64,000 nucleotides of DNA from contig JAWKLJ010000002.1 in assembly GCA_041392805.1 (NCBI GenBank), forward strand, positions 2,867,001 through 2,931,000. The letters run 5' to 3'. Origin of the DNA: Saprospiraceae bacterium (GTDB lineage Bacteria > Bacteroidota > Bacteroidia > Chitinophagales > Saprospiraceae). The notes beneath the pieces are model-generated. The model ran no database searches. It had not been told where the DNA came from and saw only the letters and a list, made by a program, of their open reading frames with translations. The position numbers and the translations under genes were made by a program. Of the stretch, positions 42,497 through 51,716 are shown one piece after another; the first letter of the stretch is position 1, and each line of letters opens with the position of its first letter.

Positions 42497-44284
42497 ATGC
42501 TGCATAACATGAAAAAACCAACGGCTTACCTATTCTTCTTTTTCTGCTTTTTTTTACCTCAGCTGATTTTCGGACAAAACGATTTTTTATTGGAGGCCGA
42601 AAGCTTCCTCGATCAGGGCGGTTGGGTCAATGATCCCCAATTTATCGAACAAATGGGTTCTCCTTATTTGATGGCGCATGGGATGGGAAAACCCGTTAAG
42701 TCGGCAAAGACATCGGTTATTATCAAAAAAAAGGGCACCTACCATGTCTGGGCTCGGACCAAAAATTGGGTACCGGGAGACTGGGAAGCCCCCGGGCGGT
42801 TTAATTTGAGTGTAAATGACATAGTATTAGAGAACACCCTGGGCTTAAACCCTTCCTGGAATTGGGAATACGCCGGTGAGATTGACATCAAACAAAAGGA
42901 AAATGAAGTCGCATTGATTGACCTGACGGGCTTTAATGGAAGGTGTGACGCCATCTATTTCAACCAGGAAAACATTCCACCGCCTAACCAAGGCGAAAAG
43001 TTGGCGGAATGGCGCCAAAGCAAGCTTGGCTTGAGACCAAAGCCAGAAAAAACCAAAAAGTACGACCTGGTCGTTACTGGTGGCGGGCTGGCAGGTTGTG
43101 CAGCGGCCATCGCGGCGGCAGAACAGGGCCTTAAAGTCGCCTTGATCCACGATCGCCCCCTGCTTGGCGGAAATGCCAGTAGCGAAATTCGCGTCCATAC
43201 CCTGGGCATCTACGGAAATTTTGAGCGTATCCTTAAAATGATCGATACCGAACATTACCCCAATGGTTCTGCGGAGGCAAAACTGGACCAGGAGAAACGC
43301 GACCGCAACGTAAAAAGCTATAAAAACATTGATTTGCACCTCAATTGGCGAGCCTATGACGCCGTTGCCATTAACCAAACGATCCAATATGTTGACGCAC
43401 GCCAAACGGCTACAGGAGAGCGGATTCGATTTAAGGCCCCCTTGTTTATAGACACCACGGGTGATGGCTGGATTGGATTTTGGGCTGGGGCGGAGTTTTC
43501 TTACGGGAGGGAAAGTGTAAACACCTATGGAGAGGCTTGGGATAAATGGGGCGAATTATGGAGCCCAGAGGAGCCTGATAATTTCGTAATGGGGTCTTCC
43601 GTTCTTTGGCAAACGGTCAAAACAAATGAAGAACAACCTTTTCCTTCAGTCCCTTGGGCCTGTGAAATAGCCGACGGCCACCAGGCCATTGCAGGTGAAT
43701 GGTATTGGGAGTTTTCTCGAAATGACCTCCATCAAATTGAGGATGGAGAAGAAATCCGAGACCACCTGCTGCGAGCCATCATTGGCTCCTACTCCAATGC
43801 CCGCCAAGACCCCGAAAACAAGAAGTACAAGTTAGAATGGATATCCTATTTGCTTGGTAAAAGAGAATCGCGTCGACTCGTTGGTGATCATATATTTACC
43901 TTTAAAGACGTGGTTGACAAGGTTAAATTTCCCGATGGAGTGGTGGTGGAGGAAAGGGAAATTGACGTTCATTTTCAGCAAAACCTGGAAGATGAGAACC
44001 AACCCGATTTCCTTTCCAAGGCACTGTTCTTTAAAACCGATGAATATTATATCCCCCTTCGAAGCTTGTATTCCAAGAATATAAACAACCTCTTTATGGC
44101 TGGTCGCTGCTTTAGTTGCTCACACGTTGGCTTGGGTGGTCCCAGGGTGATGCGCACAACCGGCCAAATGGGGGCAGCCGTCGGTTTTGCGGCTGCTATT
44201 TGCAAAAAACACAAGGTGAACCCCAGGCAGGTATACGAAAAACATTTAGCAGAATATAACCAGCTCATTGAAAGTCAAAAATGA
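42497..44284 (+). CDS. Exported FAD-dependent oxidoreductase with N-terminal beta-sandwich domain
   Basis: This 595-residue protein has a signal peptide (about 1-26, FFFFCFFLPQLIFGQ). Residues 28-156 form a beta-sandwich-like domain resembling carbohydrate-binding modules. The FAD domain follows, with YDLVVTGGGLAGCAAAIAA (dinucleotide loop at 195-200) and HDRPLLGGNASSEI, then DTTGDGWIGFWAGAEFS and AGRCFSCSHVGLGGPRVMRT, as in the FAD-dependent oxidoreductase group PF12831. It probably oxidises a sugar or polysaccharide-derived substrate. A second Met at residue 5 could also be the start. The next gene overlaps by 4 bases and may be its partner. Confidence 0.85.
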   Translation: MLHNMKKPTAYLFFFFCFFLPQLIFGQNDFLLEAESFLDQGGWVNDPQFIEQMGSPYLMAHGMGKPVKSAKTSVIIKKKGTYHVWARTKNWVPGDWEAPGRFNLSVNDIVLENTLGLNPSWNWEYAGEIDIKQKENEVALIDLTGFNGRCDAIYFNQENIPPPNQGEKLAEWRQSKLGLRPKPEKTKKYDLVVTGGGLAGCAAAIAAAEQGLKVALIHDRPLLGGNASSEIRVHTLGIYGNFERILKMIDTEHYPNGSAEAKLDQEKRDRNVKSYKNIDLHLNWRAYDAVAINQTIQYVDARQTATGERIRFKAPLFIDTTGDGWIGFWAGAEFSYGRESVNTYGEAWDKWGELWSPEEPDNFVMGSSVLWQTVKTNEEQPFPSVPWACEIADGHQAIAGEWYWEFSRNDLHQIEDGEEIRDHLLRAIIGSYSNARQDPENKKYKLEWISYLLGKRESRRLVGDHIFTFKDVVDKVKFPDGVVVEEREIDVHFQQNLEDENQPDFLSKALFFKTDEYYIPLRSLYSKNINNLFMAGRCFSCSHVGLGGPRVMRTTGQMGAAVGFAAAICKKHKVNPRQVYEKHLAEYNQLIESQK

Positions 44285-45378
44285 ACAAAGCGCTACTTTT
44301 ATTGCTGCTCCTTAGCCTGGAGGAAGGGAGACAGGTCTATCAGCCACTTTTTTTTAGTATGACCACGGAATATGAGCAGGTGACTCAGGCCCAAACCGTT
44401 TTTACCTTTCCCAACCTTGATACCCTATTGGATCATCCGGTAGAATTGTTGAGTAATAAAGATGGCGCCCCATTACTTTTTTTTTCCAACATCATGACCC
44501 CAGTCTGCATTGATGGCACCTGCAAACCCATGTATATTGATATCTATTGGAACTTAGTAGGCCATTATGTTGGCTATCAGACGGTGGAGGGCCAACCCTT
44601 GAGCAAATTCGACCATGAAGATTTTGTGGCTGCTGATTACCAGAAACTCCATGATTTATTGCTCAACGACAATTCTATCCTCAAACAGAAAACGATGTCG
44701 GATCTTTTTGATCCGGAAGCCCAAGCAGCAAAAGCCATTACTTTCAATGGCGTAGAAATTGATGCCGTTACGGGCGCTACTAAAAAGGAGATCAAGGCTT
44801 CGCTGGTTGAAGGGGCCTTGTATTCATGTTATACTATCTGGCATTTGGTGCATGGAGAAGTAGGCCCCAAAATGGCTACCTATTTGAGCACCATCTATTC
44901 GGCTGATTTGGAGCGCTATTTATTATATTCGGACTATTCCGATTACCAATTGTTTGCCCTAAAATACCTGGACGAAAAAGGGATGGCAACTCACCTTGAC
45001 CGCATCTTAGCTCTCCTGGAAAAGGCGCCCCCACTCACCCGAACCTATGTATTTAAAAAATTACCCAAAGCGCTTTGGAAAGAAGAAACAACAACAAATA
45101 CCTTATACCATTCCTTTTCTTCGCTCGACATCAATTCCAAAACGCTCTTGATTCAGTCTTTGCCCTACGCTCATCCTCAAAGCCTTGAGCTTTTGTCGAA
45201 GCAGCTAACCCAGATGTCAAAAAACCAACTCAAACAGTATCTTAGCCACTTTACCAAAACACCATCAGCCTTAAGTAATGAAATAAGAACTAATCTAAAG
45301 GCCATTGCTGCCGATCCTCAATATGTCAATGCCTATTTGATCCAGGCTTTTTTGGAGACCAAAACTTCCACTGAATGA
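44281..45378 (+). CDS. Exported protein with FMN-binding-like TGAT motif and helical repeats
   Basis: This 365-residue protein has a short hydrophobic leader (ALLLLLLLSL). A domain to about 200 contains VELLSNKDGAPLLFFSN, a CIDGTC pair and DAVTGATKK at 161-169; TGAT is the motif in which FMN is attached covalently to Thr (FMN-binding, NqrC/RnfG-like domain). The rest (200-365) is helical, with HEAT-like packing. The start overlaps the FAD oxidoreductase stop by 4 bases, suggesting a redox pair across the cell surface. The FMN attachment is inferred from the motif only, and most of the family's usual context is not clear. Confidence 0.6.
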   Translation: MNKALLLLLLLSLEEGRQVYQPLFFSMTTEYEQVTQAQTVFTFPNLDTLLDHPVELLSNKDGAPLLFFSNIMTPVCIDGTCKPMYIDIYWNLVGHYVGYQTVEGQPLSKFDHEDFVAADYQKLHDLLLNDNSILKQKTMSDLFDPEAQAAKAITFNGVEIDAVTGATKKEIKASLVEGALYSCYTIWHLVHGEVGPKMATYLSTIYSADLERYLLYSDYSDYQLFALKYLDEKGMATHLDRILALLEKAPPLTRTYVFKKLPKALWKEETTTNTLYHSFSSLDINSKTLLIQSLPYAHPQSLELLSKQLTQMSKNQLKQYLSHFTKTPSALSNEIRTNLKAIAADPQYVNAYLIQAFLETKTSTE

Positions 45379-45475
45379 ACCCATTGTAACAAGCAAAAGG
45401 CCATAAATTCAAGTTCGATGTTAAAACCCCTTCCTTTCTTTGCCCCATTTATGACCAAGCTCTCCATTAAAAAGA

Positions 45476-45483
45476 TAATTTTG
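45476..45483 (+). promoter_or_regulatory. TAnnTTTG promoter box before the MATE gene
   Basis: TAATTTTG is followed by 5 bases and the ATG at 45489. The predicted transcription start would coincide with the ATG, so the mRNA could be leaderless or very short-leadered. A clear -33 box at the right distance is not seen, so this is a weak call. Confidence 0.4.
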
Positions 45484-45488
45484 CGTCC

Positions 45489-46850
45489 ATGTCCACAAAT
45501 GCCAGTCCTAAAAGTAAACTCACCGAAGAAATTCTGACAGAGAATGTCTGGAAATTGGTAACGAGATTATCATTGCCTGCCATCATTGGCATGTCCATTA
45601 ATGGCATTAATGCCTTTGTAGATGGACTTTATGTGGGTCAATTTTTAGGACAAAATGCCTTAGCAGCAGTTTCTTTGGCATTCCCGCTAATGATGATCAC
45701 CAATGGCATTTCGGCTATGATTGGCGTTGGTGCTTCCTCCCTTTTAAGTATTGCTATTGGCGCCGGAGATGTCGAAACCCAAAAGAAAATGTTTGGGATT
45801 TTAACCATGTTGTCCCTCATTTGTTCAGTGATCTTATCGGCTATTGGTATTACTTTTGCCCCGACCCTCATAGGTTTTTTGGGCGGGAAGGGAGAAATCC
45901 TCGAACTGGGCGTCGTCTACTACCGGATCATGATGATTGGTGCCTTTTTTCGCATTTTTGCTGTAGCGGCCAATATGCTGGTGAGGGCAGAAGGAAAGAT
46001 CAAAGAAGCCATGGTCCTCTCCATCATTGCTGCCCTAATAAACATCATTCTCAATCCCATTTTCATCTATTACCTGGATGGTGGAATAGCTGGTGCTGCC
46101 TGGGCAACGGTAGTAGCCATGGGGATTTTTTCGGTGTTGGGCGCCCTTTATTATGTCCGAGGTAAGGCTACCTATGCCGTGTCATTGTTTGACTTTTCCC
46201 TGGAGAAGCGCTTATTGAAACCCATTCTGAGCGTGGGCGTTTCGGCCATGATGATGCAATTAATGTTTTTCGTCCAGCAGGTTATCGTATTTAAGTTGTT
46301 GGCCCATTATGGAGATGACGGTGATATTGCTTTTATGGGTAGCTCCTATCGGGTTTTATTGCTGATATTATTCCCTAGTTTTGGGTTTGCCCAAGCCCTC
46401 CAGCCCGTAGTGGGCATCAATTTTGGTGCACATCAATACGAGCGGGTCAAATCCTCCTTCAATGCCTTTGCCATCAGTTCTACTTTGCTCTTGTCTTTTG
46501 CCTGGTTATTTATCATGTTGCAGCCACAGGTCTGTTTGCATTGGATGATGCCCGATGCGACTTTCTCTGGCAACGAGCTTTGGGATTTTAGAATGATGAT
46601 GCTAACACTCCCTACTTACCCCTTGTTTTTCATCAGCACGACTCTCTTTCAGGCCATTGGCAATGCGAGGGTAGCGGGCTTTTTATTAATTGCCAGAGAA
46701 TTGATCCTATTTGTTCCCTTCGTCGTTATATTTCCCCTATACTTTGGGGTTAGTGGTATCTATTATGCAGGGGTTCCTGTTAATGTTTTAGTAATAATCG
46801 CTATCCTTTTTATCTTAAAAAAGCATTTCAGAAAAATGCTTGCACAATAA
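45489..46850 (+). CDS. MATE-family multidrug/solute exporter
   Basis: This 453-residue protein has 12 membrane segments in two halves, as in the NorM/MATE exporters: LPAIIGMSINGINAFVDGLYVG near 30-50, GIAGAAWATVVAMG near 200 and GFAQALQPVVGINFGAHQYE near 300, a family signature. It would export small molecules using a Na+ or H+ gradient. Cargo is unknown; the gene appears monocistronic. The ATG lies 5 bases after a TAnnTTTG box. Confidence 0.93.
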   Translation: MSTNASPKSKLTEEILTENVWKLVTRLSLPAIIGMSINGINAFVDGLYVGQFLGQNALAAVSLAFPLMMITNGISAMIGVGASSLLSIAIGAGDVETQKKMFGILTMLSLICSVILSAIGITFAPTLIGFLGGKGEILELGVVYYRIMMIGAFFRIFAVAANMLVRAEGKIKEAMVLSIIAALINIILNPIFIYYLDGGIAGAAWATVVAMGIFSVLGALYYVRGKATYAVSLFDFSLEKRLLKPILSVGVSAMMMQLMFFVQQVIVFKLLAHYGDDGDIAFMGSSYRVLLLILFPSFGFAQALQPVVGINFGAHQYERVKSSFNAFAISSTLLLSFAWLFIMLQPQVCLHWMMPDATFSGNELWDFRMMMLTLPTYPLFFISTTLFQAIGNARVAGFLLIARELILFVPFVVIFPLYFGVSGIYYAGVPVNVLVIIAILFILKKHFRKMLAQ

Positions 46851-46965
46851 AATATTTCAAATTACGGGTGTCTTAGGAAAATTGGACGTAAAAAATGTAT
46901 TTTTGAACAAAGGCCATGCATTCCTTTTTTTTAGCTTTAGGCAACCAACTTAAACACCTGAGATC

Positions 46966-48054
46966 ATGAAGCATAACCGTTTGACTTCCATTTGGGATTT
47001 CTTGTATCAAACCTTAGAAAAGGTATTTAAGCCGATTGAAAAAATTGCTCACCAGTATGTATTATTGCCTTTTCGCTGGCTTTTATCGCTCATAGATCCT
47101 TTGAGTTATGCCATAGAAGGAACGCTTTTCAAGAGGATATTGCAGGTCACTATTTATCCTTTGTTCATGGGTTTAACCTTGTTCATAGGGTTTCGCTTAG
47201 TCGAAAATGGCTTTACTAGCCGTAGTTTTTTGGGTACCATTATCATGTTTTTGATTTTTGGGCTCATTTTTGCTCCACTTGAAAGATTGATCCCTTTTAG
47301 TCGAAAATGGTTGGACGATAAGGACATGCCCATTGATGTCATGATGTTTTTTGGCGGCAAATTTTGGGGAGACTACATCAACCAGCCTTTGCGAATTGCG
47401 ACGATAGCCGTGGTTGTCCAACAAATATCTCCGACCATAGGGCAAGCCATTTGGCCTAGTTATTTACATCCTGTTCTTCAGGTGTTTCTTTTGTTGTCTA
47501 TCAATGACTTTTTCCGCTATTGGTATCATCGCTGGATGCACGAAAATGAATTTATGTGGCGTTGGCATGCGGTGCATCATTCTTCCGAGCGCCTCTATTG
47601 GTTTAATGGAACCCGCTCTCACCCTCTAGAAGGCTTGGTATCCAGCTTTCTTTGGGCCATCCCCTTGGCTTTTGTTAAGGCCCCGGTAGCCATTGTATTT
47701 GTAACGGGATTGTTGGGGCGAACCATTGGTCGTTTTCAGCACACCAATATGGACTTAAAACTTGGTCCTTTTGACTATATTTTCTCTTCTCCTAAAAATC
47801 ACCGCTATCACCATTCAAGGAAGCTAGAAGAAGGCAATTCTAATTATGGGGGAGATGTTATTTTCTGGGACATTCTCTTTGGTACTTTTTATTTACCCAA
47901 AGGGGAAGAGCCTAGCGATGATATAGGGATTGCAGATATGCCCAATTACCCGCAATCCTTCGTTGGCCTAATGTTGGCTCCTTTCACTTATGGCCGATTA
48001 AAAAAAGAGGCAGATCAACTGGCTATAAAAAGAGGAGAAAAAGAAAAAGTATAA
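46966..48054 (+). CDS. Sterol desaturase-family (fatty acid hydroxylase) protein
   Basis: This 362-residue membrane protein has four to five hydrophobic segments and the diiron histidine clusters HRWMHENEFMWRWHAVHH near 185-205, HSHPLEGL near 219 and NHRYHHSRKLEEGNSNY near 275. The family inserts oxygen or a double bond into lipids at the membrane. The substrate, perhaps a carotenoid or fatty acid, is not indicated by context. No close partners; the next gene begins 199 bases later. Confidence 0.9.
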   Translation: MKHNRLTSIWDFLYQTLEKVFKPIEKIAHQYVLLPFRWLLSLIDPLSYAIEGTLFKRILQVTIYPLFMGLTLFIGFRLVENGFTSRSFLGTIIMFLIFGLIFAPLERLIPFSRKWLDDKDMPIDVMMFFGGKFWGDYINQPLRIATIAVVVQQISPTIGQAIWPSYLHPVLQVFLLLSINDFFRYWYHRWMHENEFMWRWHAVHHSSERLYWFNGTRSHPLEGLVSSFLWAIPLAFVKAPVAIVFVTGLLGRTIGRFQHTNMDLKLGPFDYIFSSPKNHRYHHSRKLEEGNSNYGGDVIFWDILFGTFYLPKGEEPSDDIGIADMPNYPQSFVGLMLAPFTYGRLKKEADQLAIKRGEKEKV

Positions 48055-48117
48055 TATTTGTCTATTTGTCTGCGGCTTGTCAGGTTTTACTAAATTTTGC
48101 CAGTACCTTTATGTAAC

Positions 48118-48160
48118 CATTTGTTTGCGTTGCATAATTCCCTCATTATGGCAACAAATG
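48118..48160. repeat. Hairpin downstream of the sterol-desaturase-like gene
   Basis: catttgtt (48118-48125) and aacaaatg (48153-48160) are complementary, and the inner parts (gcgttgcataat and attatggcaac) also pair, making a near-complete stem around tccctc. There is no T run, but its position 60 bases after a stop suggests a transcript end or mRNA-stabilising hairpin. Confidence 0.4.
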
Positions 48161-48253
48161 ATTAATTGAAGCGTAAACTAAAACACTGCGTTTATTGTTT
48201 TAACTATTATCTCCCCCTCAGTTACAGCGCTATCAAAGTACCGTACTTAAACC

Positions 48254-49675
48254 ATGGCATTTATGCTAAAAGTATATAACTTTTCCTTTTTTTTATGTGT
48301 GGTTTTTTTCTTGGCATGCAACTCTACTGCACAAGATACAGAGGTCATCCCTATCCCTCTTGATCAATCCAAAATTTATGGCGCGGAGGCGAATTTGACT
48401 GGCAATCCTATCGGTGGCGGCAAGGGCTATACCAATATCCTTAACAATGGAAAGTATGAGGTCAGTACAGCCAATGAACTACTAACCGCCATTGGCCAAG
48501 CCCAATCTGGCGAAGTAATCTGGGTAAAATCAGGTAGTATTATCGATCTTTCAGGTCTTAAAAACATATATATTCCCGCAGGGGTAACGCTGGCAGGTAA
48601 TCGGGGAAAAGATGGAGCACCTGGGCCTTTACTTTTCACTGAAAATATGGAACAGGATGCAGTCCTTTTTTGGGCAGAAAAAGGCGTTCGGATTACTGGT
48701 TTAAGGATAATCGGTCCAGATCCAAGTTTTGATAAAATTATAACCGATGAAAACTCCTCTGTCATTTGCATTGTTGTCAATGATGCAAATGTTGAAATAG
48801 ACAATTGTGAAATTTCAAACTTTAATAGAGGAGGTATCGAGATTTATCCCAATGCCCAGGATATTCACGTACATCACAATTACTTGCACGATATTCATGC
48901 CTATCCGGTTATTGTCCTAAATAAATCAAAGCCTCCGATCTTGATCGAAGCGAATATCATCCATTGGATATGGCATGCCACCGCAGGTAGCGGTTTTCCC
49001 GGTACGGGCTATGAAGCGCGTTATAACATCATTATTCGCAAAGCAGTCCCTTCTTTTTGGTTGCCTTATGAGGGCAGTCATGCCATTGACATGCATCCTT
49101 ATTTACCTGTTTTGCAGGACAGGAACCAACGCATCGCGGGAGACTATTTAAGCATTCACCACAATACTTTTCTAAATGAAGCAGGCAATGACCCCTCTGT
49201 TGCAACTTCTTATGATGGAAAGGTAAGAGGAACACCTCGGGTGCTCGCCGAATTTTACAACAACCGATTCATTAATGCCAAACCAGAACAAGCGGTTGTC
49301 CATTACGATGGCAACGTTTGGGTCTACAATAATATGTATGGGGCATCCAAAATCATTATTCCCATTGCACTTGAATGTACCCCGCAAATCATTTTCCATT
49401 CCCCTCCTCCTCCTGATGAAGCTATTCCAGTACTGGATCAGATAGCTATTCCAGTCAATATAGAAGTGAATACATATGGCGGATTGAGTGTCAAAACCGT
49501 GACCATAACCTTAAATGAAACGATGATTTATAATGGTACGAAGGCTCCTTCTGCTGGCGAAATCATCCTGAAAAAGAACGAGTTAAATACGAATCTACCT
49601 TATCAACAATTGACGGTTACCGTTACAGATGAGAGAGGAATTATTGGAAAGCACACGACTTATTTTATCCCATAA
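48254..49675 (+). CDS. Exported right-handed beta-helix protein, pectate-lyase-like
   Basis: This 473-residue protein has a signal sequence ending near Cys22 (VVFFLACNSTAQ; possibly a lipoprotein). It then has a parallel beta-helix pattern: GGKGYTNILNNGKYEV near 55, GVRITGLRIIGPDPS near 140, NDANVEIDNCEISNFNRGGI near 175 and HVHHNYLHDIHAYPVIV near 205. The last 100 residues form a beta-sandwich-like domain. The fold is that of PL1-type polysaccharide lyases, but the standard catalytic Arg/Asp set cannot be confirmed by eye, so binding or lyase activity remains open. An ATG 3 codons in could also start it. Confidence 0.75.
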   Translation: MAFMLKVYNFSFFLCVVFFLACNSTAQDTEVIPIPLDQSKIYGAEANLTGNPIGGGKGYTNILNNGKYEVSTANELLTAIGQAQSGEVIWVKSGSIIDLSGLKNIYIPAGVTLAGNRGKDGAPGPLLFTENMEQDAVLFWAEKGVRITGLRIIGPDPSFDKIITDENSSVICIVVNDANVEIDNCEISNFNRGGIEIYPNAQDIHVHHNYLHDIHAYPVIVLNKSKPPILIEANIIHWIWHATAGSGFPGTGYEARYNIIIRKAVPSFWLPYEGSHAIDMHPYLPVLQDRNQRIAGDYLSIHHNTFLNEAGNDPSVATSYDGKVRGTPRVLAEFYNNRFINAKPEQAVVHYDGNVWVYNNMYGASKIIIPIALECTPQIIFHSPPPPDEAIPVLDQIAIPVNIEVNTYGGLSVKTVTITLNETMIYNGTKAPSAGEIILKKNELNTNLPYQQLTVTVTDERGIIGKHTTYFIP

Positions 49676-49963
49676 CTATAACATATTATTAAAAAAGTTA
49701 AACCTGTTGCCAATAAGCTAATAATTATTTGCGTTAACTATTTGAATTTTGAATTTACCTCCCCAGCTGCATTTAATTGCATTTTCAACTACCCCTACCC
49801 GTTTGAACATATCCTAATTTATTCTCATTTTCAATCTAACAGGTTTAGCGATTGTAATTATTGAAAAATAATAGTCTGCGCTAATAGGTATCCTGCTCTT
49901 TTAGGGTGGGGTTTAATGCTATTTTGAAAAACTGGTTTTATTTTCTAACATAACTTTGCATTT
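49676..49963. other. Intergenic region before the DUF1800 gene
   Basis: No gene seen. A pair of complementary blocks, taaacctgtt (about 49700) and aacaggttta (about 49838), spans most of the region. It ends in a TAnnTTTG box at 49951-49958 just before the ATG. Confidence 0.35.
49951..49958 (+). promoter_or_regulatory. TAnnTTTG promoter box before the DUF1800 gene
   Basis: TAACTTTG is followed by 5 bases and the ATG at 49964, and a TTTG lies 24 bases upstream (49923-49926). The spacing is a little longer than the usual 19-21. The transcript would start almost at the ATG. Confidence 0.45.
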
Positions 49964-51631
49964 ATGAATCCAATTGCTAAAACTGCCCCCCTTCAAGGCA
50001 GTAGGAAACGAACGCTAAGTGTTAGCCCTCCCACTTTATTGGGTAGTTTGGCCCCTTATGAAGGTCCGTGGACCTTTCAGCATGCCTCGCACTTGCTGCG
50101 TCGCTGCATGTTTGGGCCGACCTACACACAGTTAAAATGGTCGGCTGAAAAAGGACTTTCTGACACCCTCGATCAGCTTTTTGAAGAGACAGGGCCTGCC
50201 AGCCCTCCCTTGAATCCTGATTATGGTAGTGATCCTACGGTAGACATCGGTGAAACATGGGTCAATGCACCCTACAATGGAAATTTAAATGCTCAAATGA
50301 GTTATCGGGAGAAAAGTATTCTCGCCTGGACCGTTGGTACTGTCTTTGAGGAAGGGATTTCTATCCGAGAAAAATTAACGGTCTTTTGGCACAACCACAT
50401 CCCGCTTAGCGCTATTGAAGACCCCAAGTATGTCTATAAGTACATCACTACTTTCCGGGATAGAGCCTGGGGGGATTTCCGAGAAATCATTAAGAAGATC
50501 ACCATCGACCCGGCGATGTTAATTTACTTGAATGGGAACCAGAACAAAAAAGGCTCCCCCAATGAAAATTATGCAAGGGAATTGTTAGAGCTATTCACTA
50601 TTGGAAAAGGCCCATTTGCTGGTCCTGGAGATTATACCAATTACACGGAGCACGACATCATGGAAATTGCCCGAATTCTTTCAGGTTGGAAAGATTTTGG
50701 GTTTACTACCGAAAGTGATAGTGGAGAAATTTATTCCTTCTTCAAACTATCTAATCATGATACGGGTACGAAAACCCTTTCCCATCGGTTTAATAATGCT
50801 ACCATAGATAACTTAGGAGACCAGGAATATGCCAAGCTCATTGATATTATTTTCCAGCAGGACGAGGTGGCACGCCATATCTGCCGTAAGCTGTATAGGT
50901 GGTTTGTTTTCTATGAGATTGACGAAGAGGCCGAAACGAAAGTCATTCAGCCCATGGCGGATATTTTAATTGATAATGATTATGCGATCAAGCCAGCCTT
51001 AATGGCCTTATTAAGCAGTCAGCATTTTTTTGAGGAAAAGTTTCAAGGAGTGATGATAAAAAACCCTATGGACTTTCTTGCTTCCATTTTCAAACCGCTA
51101 AAAATCGAGATTTCCCAACCACTTGATCAAAAATACGACTCTTGGTACCGGCTGTTTCGATTTATTGAAGAAACCCAGATGGAGTTTTATAGCATCCCAG
51201 ATGTAGCGGGCTGGCAAGCCTATTACCGCGAACCTTTATATTACCGACTGTGGGTGAGTGCCTCTACCCTACCTGTCCGAATGAATCTAACGGATACCTT
51301 GATCGACAATGGCCTTTTTCCTTTCCAGGCCAACGGAAAGAAAATGAAAATCGATCCTTTGAAATTGATCAATGAAATCGACAATCCAAATGATCCGAAT
51401 GCCGTTGTTAGTGAATTCGCGGCTATACTTTTCCCTAAGCCGTTGAAACCAGAAGTTGCCGCTAGACTAAAGGGTATCCTCATTCCAGGTTTGCCCGATT
51501 TTGAATGGACGGCAGAGTATGGCTCTTATGCCGAAAATCCCAATAATTCTAGTTTAGCAAATTCTGTGTCCAACAAACTCAAAAACCTCCTTCGCACGAT
51601 GCTAAGTATGCCCGAATTTTATTTGAGTTAA
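49964..51631 (+). CDS. DUF1800 family protein
   Basis: This 555-residue protein matches DUF1800: ASHLLRRCMFGPT near 40, REKLTVFWHNHIPLS near 132, NYARELLELFTIGKGP near 202, an acidic DYTNYTEHDIMEIARILSGW stretch near 220 and HFFEEKFQGVMIKNPMDFL near 355. Family members have an alpha-helical fold and occur next to DUF1501 genes in Planctomycetota and Bacteroidota. No signal peptide is visible at the N terminus. Function unknown; a DUF1501 gene follows after 85 bases. Confidence 0.9.
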   Translation: MNPIAKTAPLQGSRKRTLSVSPPTLLGSLAPYEGPWTFQHASHLLRRCMFGPTYTQLKWSAEKGLSDTLDQLFEETGPASPPLNPDYGSDPTVDIGETWVNAPYNGNLNAQMSYREKSILAWTVGTVFEEGISIREKLTVFWHNHIPLSAIEDPKYVYKYITTFRDRAWGDFREIIKKITIDPAMLIYLNGNQNKKGSPNENYARELLELFTIGKGPFAGPGDYTNYTEHDIMEIARILSGWKDFGFTTESDSGEIYSFFKLSNHDTGTKTLSHRFNNATIDNLGDQEYAKLIDIIFQQDEVARHICRKLYRWFVFYEIDEEAETKVIQPMADILIDNDYAIKPALMALLSSQHFFEEKFQGVMIKNPMDFLASIFKPLKIEISQPLDQKYDSWYRLFRFIEETQMEFYSIPDVAGWQAYYREPLYYRLWVSASTLPVRMNLTDTLIDNGLFPFQANGKKMKIDPLKLINEIDNPNDPNAVVSEFAAILFPKPLKPEVAARLKGILIPGLPDFEWTAEYGSYAENPNNSSLANSVSNKLKNLLRTMLSMPEFYLS

Positions 51632-51716
51632 GTAAAATATTAAATAGTAGCACTATGAATTACACCATTGATGCTCACCCTGACACCCTTTATTTAACCG
51701 AAAACCGATAAAAAAA

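Noticed and set aside
42845..43405. 186-codon minus-strand frame opposite the FAD oxidoreductase
   Set aside because: Antisense shadow of a gene with a clear dinucleotide-binding motif and neighbours.
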